64,000 bases of DNA from VXRN01 sp963664365 (GTDB lineage Bacteria; Chloroflexota; Dehalococcoidia; Lucifugimonadales; UBA1123). Position numbers and translations under genes: made by a program. The DNA lies in the NCBI GenBank assembly GCA_963664365.1, contig OY761144.1, positions 992,001 to 1,056,000 of the forward strand. The letters run 5' to 3'. Shown in pieces: positions 15,891 through 25,773 of the stretch. Numbering within the stretch: position 1 is the stretch's first letter; every line of letters begins with the position of its first letter. The notes under the pieces were generated by a model that saw nothing but the letters and a program-made list of their open reading frames with translations, was not told the DNA's origin and did not search any database.

Positions 15891-17024
15891 TCAGCCGTGT
15901 GCCGAGTAAGGGTCTGCCGCGTCCCTGAGGCCGTCGCCCATGAAGTTGAACGCGAGAACCGAGATAAGTACGAACAGCCCAGGCACCAGCAGCCACGGCG
16001 CCGACGCGACCGCCCTGATCTGCTGCGCCTCGAACAGCAGCACTCCCCAGCTTATCACCGGCTGCTTCAGTCCCAGCCCAAGGAAGCTAAGCGAAGTCTC
16101 GGCGATGATCATCGACGGGATCGCCAGTGTCGTGGTGGCGATGATGTGACTGATGAAGTTGGGGACCATGTGACGGAATATGGTCCTCAGCGGGCTTGAG
16201 CCGTACACCCGGGCCGCGACGACGAAGTCGTCTTCGCGCAGCACCAGGAAGCGTCCGCGAACCTCTCTGGCGAGCGTCGTCCATCCGATGAACGAGATCA
16301 GCACCGTGATGGCGAAATAGACCTTCACCACAGACCAATCCCTCGGTACGGCGGCCGCCAGCGCGATCCACAACGGTATCGTGGGGATTGATCTCAGGAA
16401 TTCGATGAGCCGCTGAATCAACACGTCCATCCAGCCGGAGTAGTACCCCGACAGTCCGCCCAGCAGGATGCCGAGGAACAGGCTAATCAGGACGCCCAGC
16501 AATCCGACGGACATCGATATCCGAGTCGCCAGCATCAGCCGAGACCACAGGTCGCGCCCCATCCTGTCCGTGCCCAGCATGTGGAACGCGGCAAGGTCGT
16601 CGTCCGTGTCGAGTCCCATCAGGTGCCAGTCGGTAGTAATGAGTCCCAGCATCTTATATTCGTACCCATGCACGAAATACTGGATGCGGTACTTCTTCTC
16701 ATAATCGACTTCGAAATCGAGGGCGAGGGTTTCGGGGTTTCGCTCGCTCTTCAGTCCATTGACGTACGGACGCGGGAGCCAGCCGTCGAAGATATGCACG
16801 GGGGTAGGAGACAGATATAGCTTCTTGGCGTTCCTTTCATGAGGGTCATGAGTCGCCAGAAACTCCGGGAAGAGCGAAACAAGGTAGAGGATACCTACAA
16901 TGACCGTGCCGATGATGGCCAGCCGGTGCCTTCTGAACCTCCACCAGACTAGCTTCCACTGCGAAGCGACATATACGGACTGAGTGCCGTCCTCCTGGGT
17001 CTTGGGAACTGCGACTGACGCCAT
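15891..17024 (-). CDS. oppC: Oligopeptide ABC transporter permease (OppC type)
   Basis: The 377-residue product has an N-terminal OppC-like region (WWRFRRHRLAIIGTVIVGIL), a large external loop of about 100 residues, and the permease core of five helices with the coupling motif AARVYGSSPLRTIFRHMVPN. It spans the membrane and forms the channel with the oppB product. The gene starts 3 bases before the end of the oppB-type gene region and runs in the same transcript. The long first loop is typical of OppC in peptide rather than nickel importers. Nothing appears truncated. Confidence 0.88.
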   Translation of the reverse strand: MASVAVPKTQEDGTQSVYVASQWKLVWWRFRRHRLAIIGTVIVGILYLVSLFPEFLATHDPHERNAKKLYLSPTPVHIFDGWLPRPYVNGLKSERNPETLALDFEVDYEKKYRIQYFVHGYEYKMLGLITTDWHLMGLDTDDDLAAFHMLGTDRMGRDLWSRLMLATRISMSVGLLGVLISLFLGILLGGLSGYYSGWMDVLIQRLIEFLRSIPTIPLWIALAAAVPRDWSVVKVYFAITVLISFIGWTTLAREVRGRFLVLREDDFVVAARVYGSSPLRTIFRHMVPNFISHIIATTTLAIPSMIIAETSLSFLGLGLKQPVISWGVLLFEAQQIRAVASAPWLLVPGLFVLISVLAFNFMGDGLRDAADPYSAHG

Positions 17025-17027
17025 GGA

Positions 17028-18011
17028 TCAGGCCCCCATTCTAATTCGCGGGTCCATGAACCCGAGTACGATGTCGGATATCAGCGTCCCCACGAGCGTT
17101 AGCGCGGTGATGATGAGCACTATCGAGCCTGCCATGTACATGTCCTGTGACTGGAGCGCCTTTAGCAGCAGAGGCCCTACGGTCGGCAGGCTCATGACCT
17201 GGGCGACTATCAGGCTGCCGGAGAACAGGGTCGGCAGGGTCCACCCGGCGGTGCTGACGAACGGGTTCAGAGCGATTCGCACCGGGTACTTCAGTATCAG
17301 CTTCCACTCGGAAAGCCCTTTGCTGCGCGCCGTCTCGACGTAGGGCTTGCCCAGCTCGTCCAACAGGTTCGCGCGCAGTATCCTGGTGAGCCTGGCCGTG
17401 CCGTCCGTGCCCAGAATGACCATCGGCACCCAGATATGCTTGAGAAGGTCGATGAACTTTCCAATGCTCCAGGGCGCGTCGATGTACTGGTCCGAAAACA
17501 GGCCGGTGATGCTCACGTTGAACGCCGCGAACGCCGTCCACATCAGCACGAGCGCCAGGAGGAAATTGGGCGTGCCGACGCCCAGGTAGGAAAGAAAAGT
17601 AAAGGTGTAGTCTATAAAAGAGTATTGTTTAACGGCGGAGATTATTCCAATGGGGATAGCCATGGTCCAGGTGAAGATGACGGTGAAGATTCCCAGAACG
17701 ACGGTCATCGCGAGCCGGTCGTTTACGAGGTCCCTGACCGGCCTGCGAAACTCTAGGGAGTCGCCCAGGTCCCAGACCAATATGCCCGAGGCCCACTTCC
17801 AGTATCGGACGTATATCGGGCTGTCGAGGCCGTAGCGTGCCTGGAGGCGCTGCACCTCTCCTTCGTCGTACTCGCCGCGAGCTCTGAGGAGAGTCACGTA
17901 GTCGTCCAAGAAGTCTCCGGGCGGCGCTTCGATGATTCCATAAGAGACGATGGACATCAACGCCAGCATGGGGATGTATATCGCCAGTCGTCTCAGGAGG
18001 AATTGAACCAT
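17028..18011 (-). CDS. oppB: Oligopeptide ABC transporter permease (OppB type)
   Basis: The 327-residue product begins FLLRRLAIYIPMLALMSIVSY, the usual first helix of OppB/DppB. It continues with six predicted membrane helices and the ATPase-coupling motif ARSKGLSEWKLILKYPVR. It pairs with the OppC-type protein to form the peptide channel. The gene follows the first binding-protein gene by 219 bases that contain a hairpin, a common arrangement that lowers permease expression below that of the binding protein. The frame is intact, and the length is normal for the family. Confidence 0.88.
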   Translation of the reverse strand: MVQFLLRRLAIYIPMLALMSIVSYGIIEAPPGDFLDDYVTLLRARGEYDEGEVQRLQARYGLDSPIYVRYWKWASGILVWDLGDSLEFRRPVRDLVNDRLAMTVVLGIFTVIFTWTMAIPIGIISAVKQYSFIDYTFTFLSYLGVGTPNFLLALVLMWTAFAAFNVSITGLFSDQYIDAPWSIGKFIDLLKHIWVPMVILGTDGTARLTRILRANLLDELGKPYVETARSKGLSEWKLILKYPVRIALNPFVSTAGWTLPTLFSGSLIVAQVMSLPTVGPLLLKALQSQDMYMAGSIVLIITALTLVGTLISDIVLGFMDPRIRMGA

Positions 18012-18201
18012 GTCATACCTTCACCCACCCCGGCGCGTCCGGTCAAGAACGGCTTGGCGCGTCGTAAAGGTTTGGACTGCAAACACTCGGCAACGCCCCA
18101 GGCCGGCTTGGCTGCCAGCGTGCGCCGGATTCGACCCTGCGGATCCGGGGCAGCGTATTCATCGCCGCCCCGGACCTTCGCTAGTTCTGAACCCGGGGTT
18201 C

Positions 18202-18219
18202 GCGGGAACCGTTCCCCGC
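18202..18219 (-). terminator. Hairpin between binding-protein and permease genes
   Basis: Within the 219-base gap 18012-18230 the sequence GCGGGAAC is followed by GTTCCCCGC, giving a near-perfect stem with one bulged base. No T-run follows, so it is more likely a processing or attenuation hairpin than a full terminator. The rest of the gap shows nothing else that I can name. Confidence 0.35.
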
Positions 18220-18230
18220 AAACCTGGGAG

Positions 18231-20435
18231 TTACCGTCTGTAGAACCACGCCTCCGGGAAGCCGTTGTTCGGCGAGCGCAGCGGCCAGAACACAAACCCC
18301 TGCTCGGGGAAGTTGCCGATCCGGTTGCTCACCACGAACGGCTCAGGCCGCAGCCCGATCAGCGAGATGCCGTACTGCTCTTCCGCGTGGTACTTGTAGA
18401 TCGACCTCGCGAGCGCGTTGGCCTCCTCAGTCGGCAGAGTAGGGCCGACATTGTGAGACTCGTGAATCTCGATGATCTTGTCCGGGGGCTTGACGCCCTC
18501 GGCGCCGTCGGAGTTCAGCCAGTCCCTCCACAGAGGAGCGACCAAGCCGTAGGCGAACGCCGTCTTCGGGCCGGCCGTCGCGAACGTGAAGCCCGCGGTG
18601 TCCATCGGATGGTTGTAGATCATGCCGGAGTTGGACTGCCACTCCTGGCCGATGTTGCTGCGCGTGCCGATCCGCATCGTGGCGTGAACTCCGACCTCTT
18701 CCCAGTCGGCGATGACCTGCTCGGTGGCGTCGGCCCAGTCGGCATAGCCCTCGAACATGATGATGGAAAGCGACAACCGCTCGCCGTTGGACATCAGCCG
18801 GAAGCCGTCGCCGTCCTTCTTGTCCAGCCCGACATCGTCCAGCATCTGGTTGGCCAGCTCGGGGTCGAACTGAGTCCAAAGCGTGTCGTATTCGGGGCCG
18901 GGATGGTGCGGGTGGCCAGGGGCGGGCATGTAGTTGCGTGGTACCGCAACGCCTAGGAAGGAGACCTGGTTGATCGTGTCCCTATCAACCGCTACGGACA
19001 GAGCGCGCCGGAAGTCAGCCTGCTTGAAGTACTCGACCTCCGGCCCTTCCCACGTCTGGTTGAACCAGAGCACCACGTTCGAGCCGCCGTACTCAGGCCA
19101 CAGCTTGACCGAATAGTCGCCCTTGTCGCGGTTCTCCTGGAGCGTCGGGTACGACGTCAGCTTGATGTGTCGTCCCTGTACCTGAAGCTCGCCCGCGATG
19201 GCGCGAAGCTGGATGACCTCGCCGTTCTCGGCCAGGTCATACACCAGCCTGTCTATGTATGGAAGCTGGTTCCCTGCCTGGTCCACGCCGAAGAAGTAGG
19301 GGTTGCGCTCCGCCACGACGCGAGAGTCGCCCCACTTGCCCTTCATTATCCAGGGATGCAGCGTCGGCTGGTCCAGGCTGCCATCCTCGCGGTAGTAGCC
19401 GTCCACGCGCTGCCTGAACAGATCGACCCAGGTGTCCACGTCAGCCGCTTCGATCGCCGCGGCGAGAGCGTCCGCGTCGGCGTAGTCGGGGTGGAACTGC
19501 TTCGCCCAGTGCGCGGGCAGGAAGAAGCGCAGGAAGCCGAAGCCCGCCTGCGGCATCGCCTTTACGAAAGTGTAGTTCGGCTTGTGGAACGTGAGGCTGA
19601 ACGTCCAGTCGTCTATGATCTCGAACTCTGGAAGCGTCCCCTCAACCGCGAGCAGATGGCCGCTAAGGTTTGGGGTAATCTCCTCGTTGCCGATCACGTC
19701 TTCCCAAGCGAACCGGGCGTCCTCCATGGTCACGGGAGTCCCGTCCGACCACTTCATCCCCTCGCGCATGTGGTAGATGAACTTCTTGCCGCCGTCCTCG
19801 ATGTCCCAACTCTTGACGGTGGACGGGATGGCTCCCGCGGCGTCGGAGGTCCACCGCGCCACGGGAGCGCGCGACAGCCGCATGTAGTTCCAGATGTCGG
19901 AGAAGCCTAGGTACGCCCTGTTGAGCGACCCGCCGTACTTGCCGACCTCGTTCACGTGGATAACCCACGGGTCCTTCGGCAGACGCTCTTCGACCGGAGG
20001 AAGCAGGCCCGCCTGAACCTGCTGCGCCAACGACGGAGACTCGCTGAACTGCTGAATGTCGGGTGCCGGAACCTCGACGGTCTTGATGACCTCGACCTCC
20101 TTGATCACCTCGACCTCAACCTCTTTGACGACCTCTTGAGTGACGATCTTTTCGACAGGCACCTCAACGGTCTTGACCACCTCTTTCTCTACGGTGACCA
20201 CCTTTTCGACAGGCACCTCGACGGTCTTGATCACCTCTTTCTCTACGACGACCTCTTTGGGTACTTCCTTGACCACCTCTTGGGTGACGATCTTTTCGAC
20301 CGGCACCTCTTTGACGACCGTCTCGGTGACCACCCTCTCACCGCACGCCAGGGCAGCGGCAAGCAGCAACAGCATTGCCCCCCCCAAGAACATCGGTATC
20401 AGGCGAAATCTCCAATGCTTACTGTTGGGATTCAT
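18231..20435 (-). CDS. Peptide-binding lipoprotein with repeat stem
   Basis: The 734-residue product has a signal ending AAALACGE, a stem of about 90 residues made of repeats such as VEKIVTQEVVKEV and VVEKEVIKTVEVP, then a family 5 solute-binding domain with VKSWDIEDGGKKFIYHMREG, FRRALSVAVDRDTINQV and related blocks. The Val-Glu-Lys stem is a style known from Chloroflexota binding proteins and probably lifts the domain off the membrane. It is the first gene of the Opp operon behind a strong promoter. The peptide specificity is unknown. Confidence 0.85.
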   Translation of the reverse strand: MNPNSKHWRFRLIPMFLGGAMLLLLAAALACGERVVTETVVKEVPVEKIVTQEVVKEVPKEVVVEKEVIKTVEVPVEKVVTVEKEVVKTVEVPVEKIVTQEVVKEVEVEVIKEVEVIKTVEVPAPDIQQFSESPSLAQQVQAGLLPPVEERLPKDPWVIHVNEVGKYGGSLNRAYLGFSDIWNYMRLSRAPVARWTSDAAGAIPSTVKSWDIEDGGKKFIYHMREGMKWSDGTPVTMEDARFAWEDVIGNEEITPNLSGHLLAVEGTLPEFEIIDDWTFSLTFHKPNYTFVKAMPQAGFGFLRFFLPAHWAKQFHPDYADADALAAAIEAADVDTWVDLFRQRVDGYYREDGSLDQPTLHPWIMKGKWGDSRVVAERNPYFFGVDQAGNQLPYIDRLVYDLAENGEVIQLRAIAGELQVQGRHIKLTSYPTLQENRDKGDYSVKLWPEYGGSNVVLWFNQTWEGPEVEYFKQADFRRALSVAVDRDTINQVSFLGVAVPRNYMPAPGHPHHPGPEYDTLWTQFDPELANQMLDDVGLDKKDGDGFRLMSNGERLSLSIIMFEGYADWADATEQVIADWEEVGVHATMRIGTRSNIGQEWQSNSGMIYNHPMDTAGFTFATAGPKTAFAYGLVAPLWRDWLNSDGAEGVKPPDKIIEIHESHNVGPTLPTEEANALARSIYKYHAEEQYGISLIGLRPEPFVVSNRIGNFPEQGFVFWPLRSPNNGFPEAWFYRR

Positions 20436-20535
20436 GTGACGTTACCTCCACGACGATTTCTTGAACTTGGATTCCTTCATTCCGCTACGATAGACAAGAT
20501 TCATGGCGCGGAGTTCCCGTGCCAAGTCTGACGGG

Positions 20536-20564
20536 ATATAACCACTTAATGCCTCCCGTGTCAA
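20536..20564 (-). promoter_or_regulatory. Promoter of the Opp operon
   Basis: On the minus strand TTGACA (20564-20559) and TTATAT (20541-20536) are 17 bases apart, a near-consensus sigma70-type promoter. Transcription would start near 20529 and leave a leader of about 95 bases before the binding-protein gene at 20435. Confidence 0.65.
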
Positions 20565-20719
20565 CCCCCAAGAGCGGAGCGTCATGCTATTTCCCGGCAG
20601 TTGTGATACGGGATGTCCTGACCCAGACTCAACTTTTACGTGTCAGGGGTTTGGTGTAGAATGTTTCCAGTCGCTTAGGCGGCCCGACTATTTGCGCGCT
20701 CGTTTCGAGAGGTGACTCA

Positions 20720-22108
20720 TTGGCTGACGTTGAATATGACGTTGCGGTGCTCGGCTCTGGTCCGGGCGGATACGTAGCCGCGATCCGCGCCGGACAGTTG
20801 GGCATGAGGACCGTGGTCGTCGAACGAGACGCCCTCGGCGGAATATGCTTGAACTGGGGCTGCATCCCTTCCAAGGCGCTGCTGAGGAACGCCGAGGTTC
20901 TGAACTTGGTTCAGAACGCGGGCGACTTCGGCATTAGCGTCGAGCGCGTCAGGCCCGACTTCGGCAAAGCCATAGACCGCAGCCGCGGCGTGGTGGACCG
21001 GCTCACGCGCGGCATCGCAATGCTCCTCCGCAAGAACAAGGTGGAGATCGTGCAGGGCACGGGAGTACTGGAAGGTCCGAACGCCGTCCGCATCTCGGAG
21101 AGTGGAGACACCATCTCTGCCGAAAACGTCATAATCGCCACCGGCGCCCGCCAGCTAGACATCCCGGCCATGCCGGTTGATGGCGAGACCGTCATAACCA
21201 GCCGCGAGGCCCTCGCTCTGCGAGAGGTCCCAAAGAGGGTTGTCATCGTGGGCGGCGGAGCGACCGGCTGCGAGTTCGCTTACGTCTGGCGGACTTACGG
21301 CGCGGAGGTCACAATCGTCGAGCTTATGCCCCGCATCGTCCCCAACGAAGACGCCGACATAAGCTCCGCCCTCGAGCGCGCCTTCAGGCGTCAGGGCATT
21401 CAGACCCTCACCGGCGCGCGGGTGCAGGGCATTGGGGTTGACAGCGACGCCGTCAAAGTGTCCGTCTCAATCGGTGGGGAGAACTCCATCATAGACTGCG
21501 ACAAGGTGCTGGTCGCAGTCGGAGTTCAGGGGAACGTGGACGACATCGGACTGGAATCGGCGGGGGTGCGGACCGAGCGCGGATTCATACCCGTCAACGA
21601 GTGGATGCAGTCGAACGTTCCGAGTATCTACGCGATAGGCGACGTGACCGGCAAGCTGCTCCTCGCCCATGTGGCGTCGGCGCAGGGCGTTACCGCGGTC
21701 GAGCACCTCGCCGGACTCGACCCGCTGCCGCTGGACTACACACAGATGCCCAGGGCGATCTACTGCCGGCCGCAGGTGGCGAGTTTCGGACTTACCGAAG
21801 AGCAGGCGCGCGAGGCCGGCTATTCGGTCAAGATTGGCAAGTTCCCGCTGTCGGCAAGCGGTAAGGCTCTCGCGCTCAACGAGTCCGAGGGAATGGTAAA
21901 GCTGGTCATAGAAGAAGAGATCGGCGAACTGCTCGGCGGGCACATGATCGGCGCGGAGGTCACGGAGATGCTGGGTGAGCTTGGAATGGCCAAGCTGCTG
22001 GAGGCGACCACCGCCGAACTGGGCTGGCTGGTGCATCCGCACCCGACAATTTCGGAAACCATTAAAGAAGCAGCCTTGGCCGCGGAAGGCCAGGCGGTAC
22101 ACATTTAG
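20720..22108 (+). CDS. lpdA: Dihydrolipoyl dehydrogenase (E3)
   Basis: The 462-residue product starts at a TTG behind GAGAGGTGA. It has the FAD-binding GSGPGGYVAAIRAGQLG motif near residues 11-27, the redox pair in GGICLNWGCIPSK, an NAD-binding VIVGGGATGCEFAYVW segment, the second FAD contact YAIGDVTGKLLLAH, and the C-terminal catalytic base in HPHPTISE. It reoxidises the lipoyl arms of the pyruvate dehydrogenase complex using NAD. It is the first gene of a four-gene plus-strand operon coding for the entire complex. A TAGAAT box at 20657-20662 may be its -10 element. Confidence 0.92.
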   Translation: MADVEYDVAVLGSGPGGYVAAIRAGQLGMRTVVVERDALGGICLNWGCIPSKALLRNAEVLNLVQNAGDFGISVERVRPDFGKAIDRSRGVVDRLTRGIAMLLRKNKVEIVQGTGVLEGPNAVRISESGDTISAENVIIATGARQLDIPAMPVDGETVITSREALALREVPKRVVIVGGGATGCEFAYVWRTYGAEVTIVELMPRIVPNEDADISSALERAFRRQGIQTLTGARVQGIGVDSDAVKVSVSIGGENSIIDCDKVLVAVGVQGNVDDIGLESAGVRTERGFIPVNEWMQSNVPSIYAIGDVTGKLLLAHVASAQGVTAVEHLAGLDPLPLDYTQMPRAIYCRPQVASFGLTEEQAREAGYSVKIGKFPLSASGKALALNESEGMVKLVIEEEIGELLGGHMIGAEVTEMLGELGMAKLLEATTAELGWLVHPHPTISETIKEAALAAEGQAVHI

Positions 22109-22127
22109 TGGCCGATTTCAAAGAAGC

Positions 22128-23129
22128 ATGTTGAATAGTATGAAAGCTGCCGTGAACCTGGAAAAGACCGAGGTCGCCGAGTTCTACCGGAGGATGCTCC
22201 TCATCCGACGGTTCGAGGAAGCGAGCGCGCGCCTCTACATGCAGAGTCTCATCGGAGGGTTTCTGCACCTCTACATCGGAGAGGAGGCGGTGGCCGTCGG
22301 CGCAATCAGCCTGCTGGAGCCGCAAGACTACGTGATCACCCATTACCGCGACCACGGTCACGCGCTCGCTAGGGGCATGGACCCGAAAGCTTGCATGGCC
22401 GAACTTTGCGGCAGAGCGACAGGAGCCAGCGGCGGCAAGGGCGGATCCATGCACCTGTTCGACGCAAGCCGCCACTTCATGGGCGGCCACGCCATCGTCG
22501 GAGGTCAGCTTCCCATCGGAGTCGGCATCGGGCTCGGGATCAAGATGCAGGGGAAGAACGCCGCCGTTATGATCTTCTTCGGAGACGGCGCGGTAAACGA
22601 GGGCGAGTTCCACGAGTCTATGAACCTCGCCTCTCTGTGGAAACTGCCTGTCGTCTTCTTCCTTGAGAACAACCTGTACGGCATGGGCACGCACGTTGAC
22701 AAGACCCACGCCGCCGGACGGGACATATACAACTCGGCCGAGTACTACAAGATACCCGCGGTGCAGATAGACGGCATGGACCTGCTGGAGGTGCGGGAGG
22801 CGACGACTGAGGCGCTTCGCCGCGTCCGCGCCGGAAACGGCCCCGTGTTCATCGAAGCCATGACCTACCGATACCGCGGACACTCTATGGCCGACCCGGT
22901 CAAGTACAGGGAAAATTCCGAGGTCGAGGAGTGGAGGATCAACGATCCGATAGACCGCTTCAAGGCGTTGGCCCTCGAAGAGGGGTTGATCACGACTGAG
23001 GAGATGGAGGCGATACAGAAAGAGGTCGCAGAGGTCATCGCCGAGGCCATCGACTACGCCAAAGAGAGTCCTTTCCCCGAATTGGAAGTCATCCATAACA
23101 ACGTCTATGCGCATCGAACGTCGAAATAG
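22128..23129 (+). CDS. pdhA: Pyruvate dehydrogenase E1 component, alpha subunit
   Basis: From the ATG at 22128 the product has 333 residues; a second ATG at 22140 is also possible. It starts in the typical RRMLLIRRFEEASARLYMQ helix, has the GGKGGSMH segment and the thiamine diphosphate motif GDGAVNEGEFHESMNLASLWKLP (G-D-G through N), and the phosphorylation-loop-like YRYRGHSMADP. With the beta subunit it decarboxylates pyruvate and acetylates the lipoyl arm of E2. It lies 19 bases behind lpdA and 26 bases before pdhB. A branched-chain 2-oxoacid role is possible, but this sequence is closer to PDH. Confidence 0.9.
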   Translation: MLNSMKAAVNLEKTEVAEFYRRMLLIRRFEEASARLYMQSLIGGFLHLYIGEEAVAVGAISLLEPQDYVITHYRDHGHALARGMDPKACMAELCGRATGASGGKGGSMHLFDASRHFMGGHAIVGGQLPIGVGIGLGIKMQGKNAAVMIFFGDGAVNEGEFHESMNLASLWKLPVVFFLENNLYGMGTHVDKTHAAGRDIYNSAEYYKIPAVQIDGMDLLEVREATTEALRRVRAGNGPVFIEAMTYRYRGHSMADPVKYRENSEVEEWRINDPIDRFKALALEEGLITTEEMEAIQKEVAEVIAEAIDYAKESPFPELEVIHNNVYAHRTSK

Positions 23130-23155
23130 CCTAGCTTCAACTCAGGAATCGCGGT

Positions 23156-24133
23156 ATGGCCGAAATCGTCATTAGGGACGCCATCGCCAATGGACTCAGA
23201 GAGGCTCTCGAAGCCGACGAGCGCGTGTTTCTCATGGGCGAAGACATCGGCGCGTACGACGGCGCCTATGCCGTCACGCGCGGATTTCTGGACAGCTACG
23301 GGCCGGAGCGAATCCGCGACGCGCCGATTGCGGAGTCAGGCTTCGTGGGCGCGGGCATCGGAGCCGCGCTCACAGGCATGAGGCCGGTCGTCGAGATCAT
23401 GACGATCAACTTCTCGCTGCTGGCGATGGATCAGATAATCAACCACGCCGCGAAGTTGCGCTACATGTCCAACGGACAGCTTTCGGTGCCTATGATAATC
23501 AGGACGGTGACAGGTGGGGGCGGTCAACTCGCGGCGACCCACTCTCAGAGTTTCGAGGGCTGGTACGCGTCGGTTCCCGGCCTCAGAGTAGCGGTCCCGG
23601 CCACCCCCTACGACGCGCTCGGACTGCTGAGAGCGTCCTTCAAGCAGCAAGACCCCGTTATATTCGCCGAGCACTCTTTGCTCTACGGGGTCAGGGGAGA
23701 TGTCCCGGACGAGTACTACGAAGTCCCATTCGGCAGCGCGGCGGTCAGACGGCATGGCGCCGACGTGACGATTGTCGGCTACTCCCGCATGGCGCGCGTC
23801 GCCCTGGAAGCAGCCGATAGGCTTGCCCAGAAAGGCCGCGAGGCCGAAGTCATAGACCTGAGAACGCTCAGCCCGCTGGACATCGAAACGGTAGTCGAAT
23901 CGGTCAGGAAGACAAACAAGGCGGTGGTCGTGGAGGAGACGTGGAGGACGGGCGGATTCGCCGGAGAGGTCGCCAGCGCGATCCAGGAAGAGGCTTTCGA
24001 CTATCTGGACGGCCCGGTTGCTCGTGTCGGCGGCCTCGACGTGCCGACCCCGTACTCGCTCCCGCTCGAACAGGCGACGATTCCCGACGCGGCGCGAGTC
24101 GTCGGGCAGATCGAAAGCAGTTTCGGACTCTAG
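23156..24133 (+). CDS. pdhB: Pyruvate dehydrogenase E1 component, beta subunit
   Basis: The 325-residue product has the N-terminal MGEDIGAYDGAYAVTRGF block, the conserved DAPIAESGFVGAGIGAALTGMRPVVE stretch (split over residues 57-82), GQLSVPMIIRT, and the transketolase C-terminal domain with VEETWRTGGFAGEVAS. Glu in the E-x-G-F region activates thiamine diphosphate bound with the alpha subunit. The gene follows pdhA directly. Nothing is truncated, and the length is usual for the bacterial heterotetrameric E1. Confidence 0.9.
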   Translation: MAEIVIRDAIANGLREALEADERVFLMGEDIGAYDGAYAVTRGFLDSYGPERIRDAPIAESGFVGAGIGAALTGMRPVVEIMTINFSLLAMDQIINHAAKLRYMSNGQLSVPMIIRTVTGGGGQLAATHSQSFEGWYASVPGLRVAVPATPYDALGLLRASFKQQDPVIFAEHSLLYGVRGDVPDEYYEVPFGSAAVRRHGADVTIVGYSRMARVALEAADRLAQKGREAEVIDLRTLSPLDIETVVESVRKTNKAVVVEETWRTGGFAGEVASAIQEEAFDYLDGPVARVGGLDVPTPYSLPLEQATIPDAARVVGQIESSFGL

Positions 24134-24233
24134 CCATTCGCCTATCGGTTAAGAAGAAGCCGCCAATATGCTAGACGGAAACAGGCGCCAAGCCGTTATC
24201 ATTAAGCCATGAAGTCGAAAGAGGTAAGGTCTC

Positions 24234-25709
24234 TTGACAACTGAGCTCACCATGCCGCAGATGGGCTACGACATGCAGGAAGGGACCGTCATCCGCTGGC
24301 TCAAGGCAGAGGGTTCCAACGTGGAAATCGGTGAACCCGTGGCCGAGATCGAGACGGACAAGGCGGTGGTCGAATTCGAGTCGTACGCCGAAGGCGTGCT
24401 GCAAAAGATACTGGTAAACGAAGGTACGACTGTGCCAGTCGGGGAGGTAATAGCCATCGTGGGAGAAGATAGCGAGGTTTTGGGAACAACCGCCGAGCCG
24501 GAGTCGCCCGCTCCGGTCGCCGAACCTGAACCGTCCGAGGAAGAGACGCACGCCGCCATCCCGCTGGGAGCCGCCTCGGTTCCGACGACGGACGGGGCCG
24601 AGCCATCCGATGAGCCGGAGCAGCCTGCTCAGAGCCAGCGTGTACTCGCGACCCCCGTCGCGCGGCAGATAGCCGTTGAGGCTGGGATAGACCTCGCCTC
24701 CGTGGAGGGAACGGGTCCCGGAGGGCGCATAACCAAGGACGACGTGCAGAGAATAGTGGACGCTATGCCTGAACCGGAACCCGAGCCTGAACCCATCGAA
24801 GCCCAAGCCGAGGTCGAACCCGAACCCGAACCCGAGCCTGAAACCGAAACCGTCGAAGCACAAGCAGAGGTCGAACCCGAACCCGAGCCTGAAACCGAAA
24901 CCGTCGAAGCCGAGGCCGAGATCGAAACCGAACCTGAGCCTGAAACCGAAACCGTCGAAGCACAAGCAGAGATCGAAACCGAACCTGAGCCTGAAACCGA
25001 AACCGTCGAAGCGGCAGTGGACGAGGAACTCGTCCCCCTCTCAAAGATGAGACAGCAGATCGCCCGCGTCACCATTCGATCCAAGAGCGAGAAGCCGCAC
25101 TTCTACGTCAACACGGACGTGGACATGACCGCCGCGATGGAGCTCAGAGCGCAGATAAACCAGGCGATGGCCGCCGACGGCGCGCGCGCCACCGTCAATG
25201 ACCTCATCATAGCCGCCAGCGTGATAGCCCTGAGGCGATACCCCAAGTTCAACGCCTACTACGAGGACGGCGGCATCAGGATGAACGACGACGTGAACGT
25301 CGGCGTGGCCATGGCGGTCGAAGAGGGCCTCATACTGCCCGCGATCGTGGGAGCCGGCGACATGTCCCTCAAGGAGATCGCCCAGGCCAGCAAGGACCTG
25401 TCGGATCGCGCCCAGCAGGGAACTCTCAGTCCGGATGAATACTCGGGCGGAACGTTCGCCATATCCAACATGGGCATGATGGGCGTCACCAGCTTCGTCG
25501 CCATCATACAGCCGCCCCAATCCGCCGTGCTGGCCGTCGGAGCCGTCCAGAAACGCCCCGTCGTGGCCGATGACGACCGGATCGTCGTGCGTCAGATGAT
25601 GACCTCGACCCTCTCAGCCGACCACCGCATCGTGGACGGCGCCGAGGGCGCGATGTTCCTCAACGAGATCAAAGACCTGCTCGAAAACCCGCTCAGCATC
25701 ATCCTTTGA
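24234..25709 (+). CDS. pdhC: Dihydrolipoamide acetyltransferase (E2)
   Basis: The start is TTG at 24234 behind GAGGTAAGG. The 491-residue product has one lipoyl domain (about 1-80, lipoyl lysine K43 in ETDKAVV), a peripheral-subunit-binding domain (about 137-175, GTGPGGRITKDDV), a long repeat linker (about 179-262) and the catalytic domain with the active site ADHRIVDGAEGAMF, His464 and Asp468. It transfers acetyl groups to CoA and forms the core of the complex. The linker consists of tandem Glu-Pro/Glu-Thr units encoded by an imperfect DNA repeat. It closes the operon. Confidence 0.92.
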   Translation: MTTELTMPQMGYDMQEGTVIRWLKAEGSNVEIGEPVAEIETDKAVVEFESYAEGVLQKILVNEGTTVPVGEVIAIVGEDSEVLGTTAEPESPAPVAEPEPSEEETHAAIPLGAASVPTTDGAEPSDEPEQPAQSQRVLATPVARQIAVEAGIDLASVEGTGPGGRITKDDVQRIVDAMPEPEPEPEPIEAQAEVEPEPEPEPETETVEAQAEVEPEPEPETETVEAEAEIETEPEPETETVEAQAEIETEPEPETETVEAAVDEELVPLSKMRQQIARVTIRSKSEKPHFYVNTDVDMTAAMELRAQINQAMAADGARATVNDLIIAASVIALRRYPKFNAYYEDGGIRMNDDVNVGVAMAVEEGLILPAIVGAGDMSLKEIAQASKDLSDRAQQGTLSPDEYSGGTFAISNMGMMGVTSFVAIIQPPQSAVLAVGAVQKRPVVADDDRIVVRQMMTSTLSADHRIVDGAEGAMFLNEIKDLLENPLSIIL

Positions 25710-25737
25710 GGTAGCAACCGCCGAGTTAGGCAGTACC

Positions 25738-25768
25738 GACCCGCCGCGACTTGAAAACGCGGTGGGTC
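25738..25768 (+). terminator. Hairpin between convergent pdhC and dehydrogenase genes
   Basis: GACCCGCCGCG and CGCGGTGGGTC form an 11-base stem with one mismatch around an ACTTGAAAA loop. It lies midway between two convergent genes and may end transcripts from both sides, although no clear T-run follows. Confidence 0.5.
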
Positions 25769-25773
25769 CAACC

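Noticed and set aside
20060..20340. Possible CRISPR or regulatory repeat array
   Set aside because: The repeats encode the VVKEV-type stem of the binding lipoprotein and vary in length.
24774..25013. Tandem DNA repeats in the E2 gene as a mobile or regulatory feature
   Set aside because: They encode the flexible Glu-Pro linker common in E2 proteins and need no other explanation.
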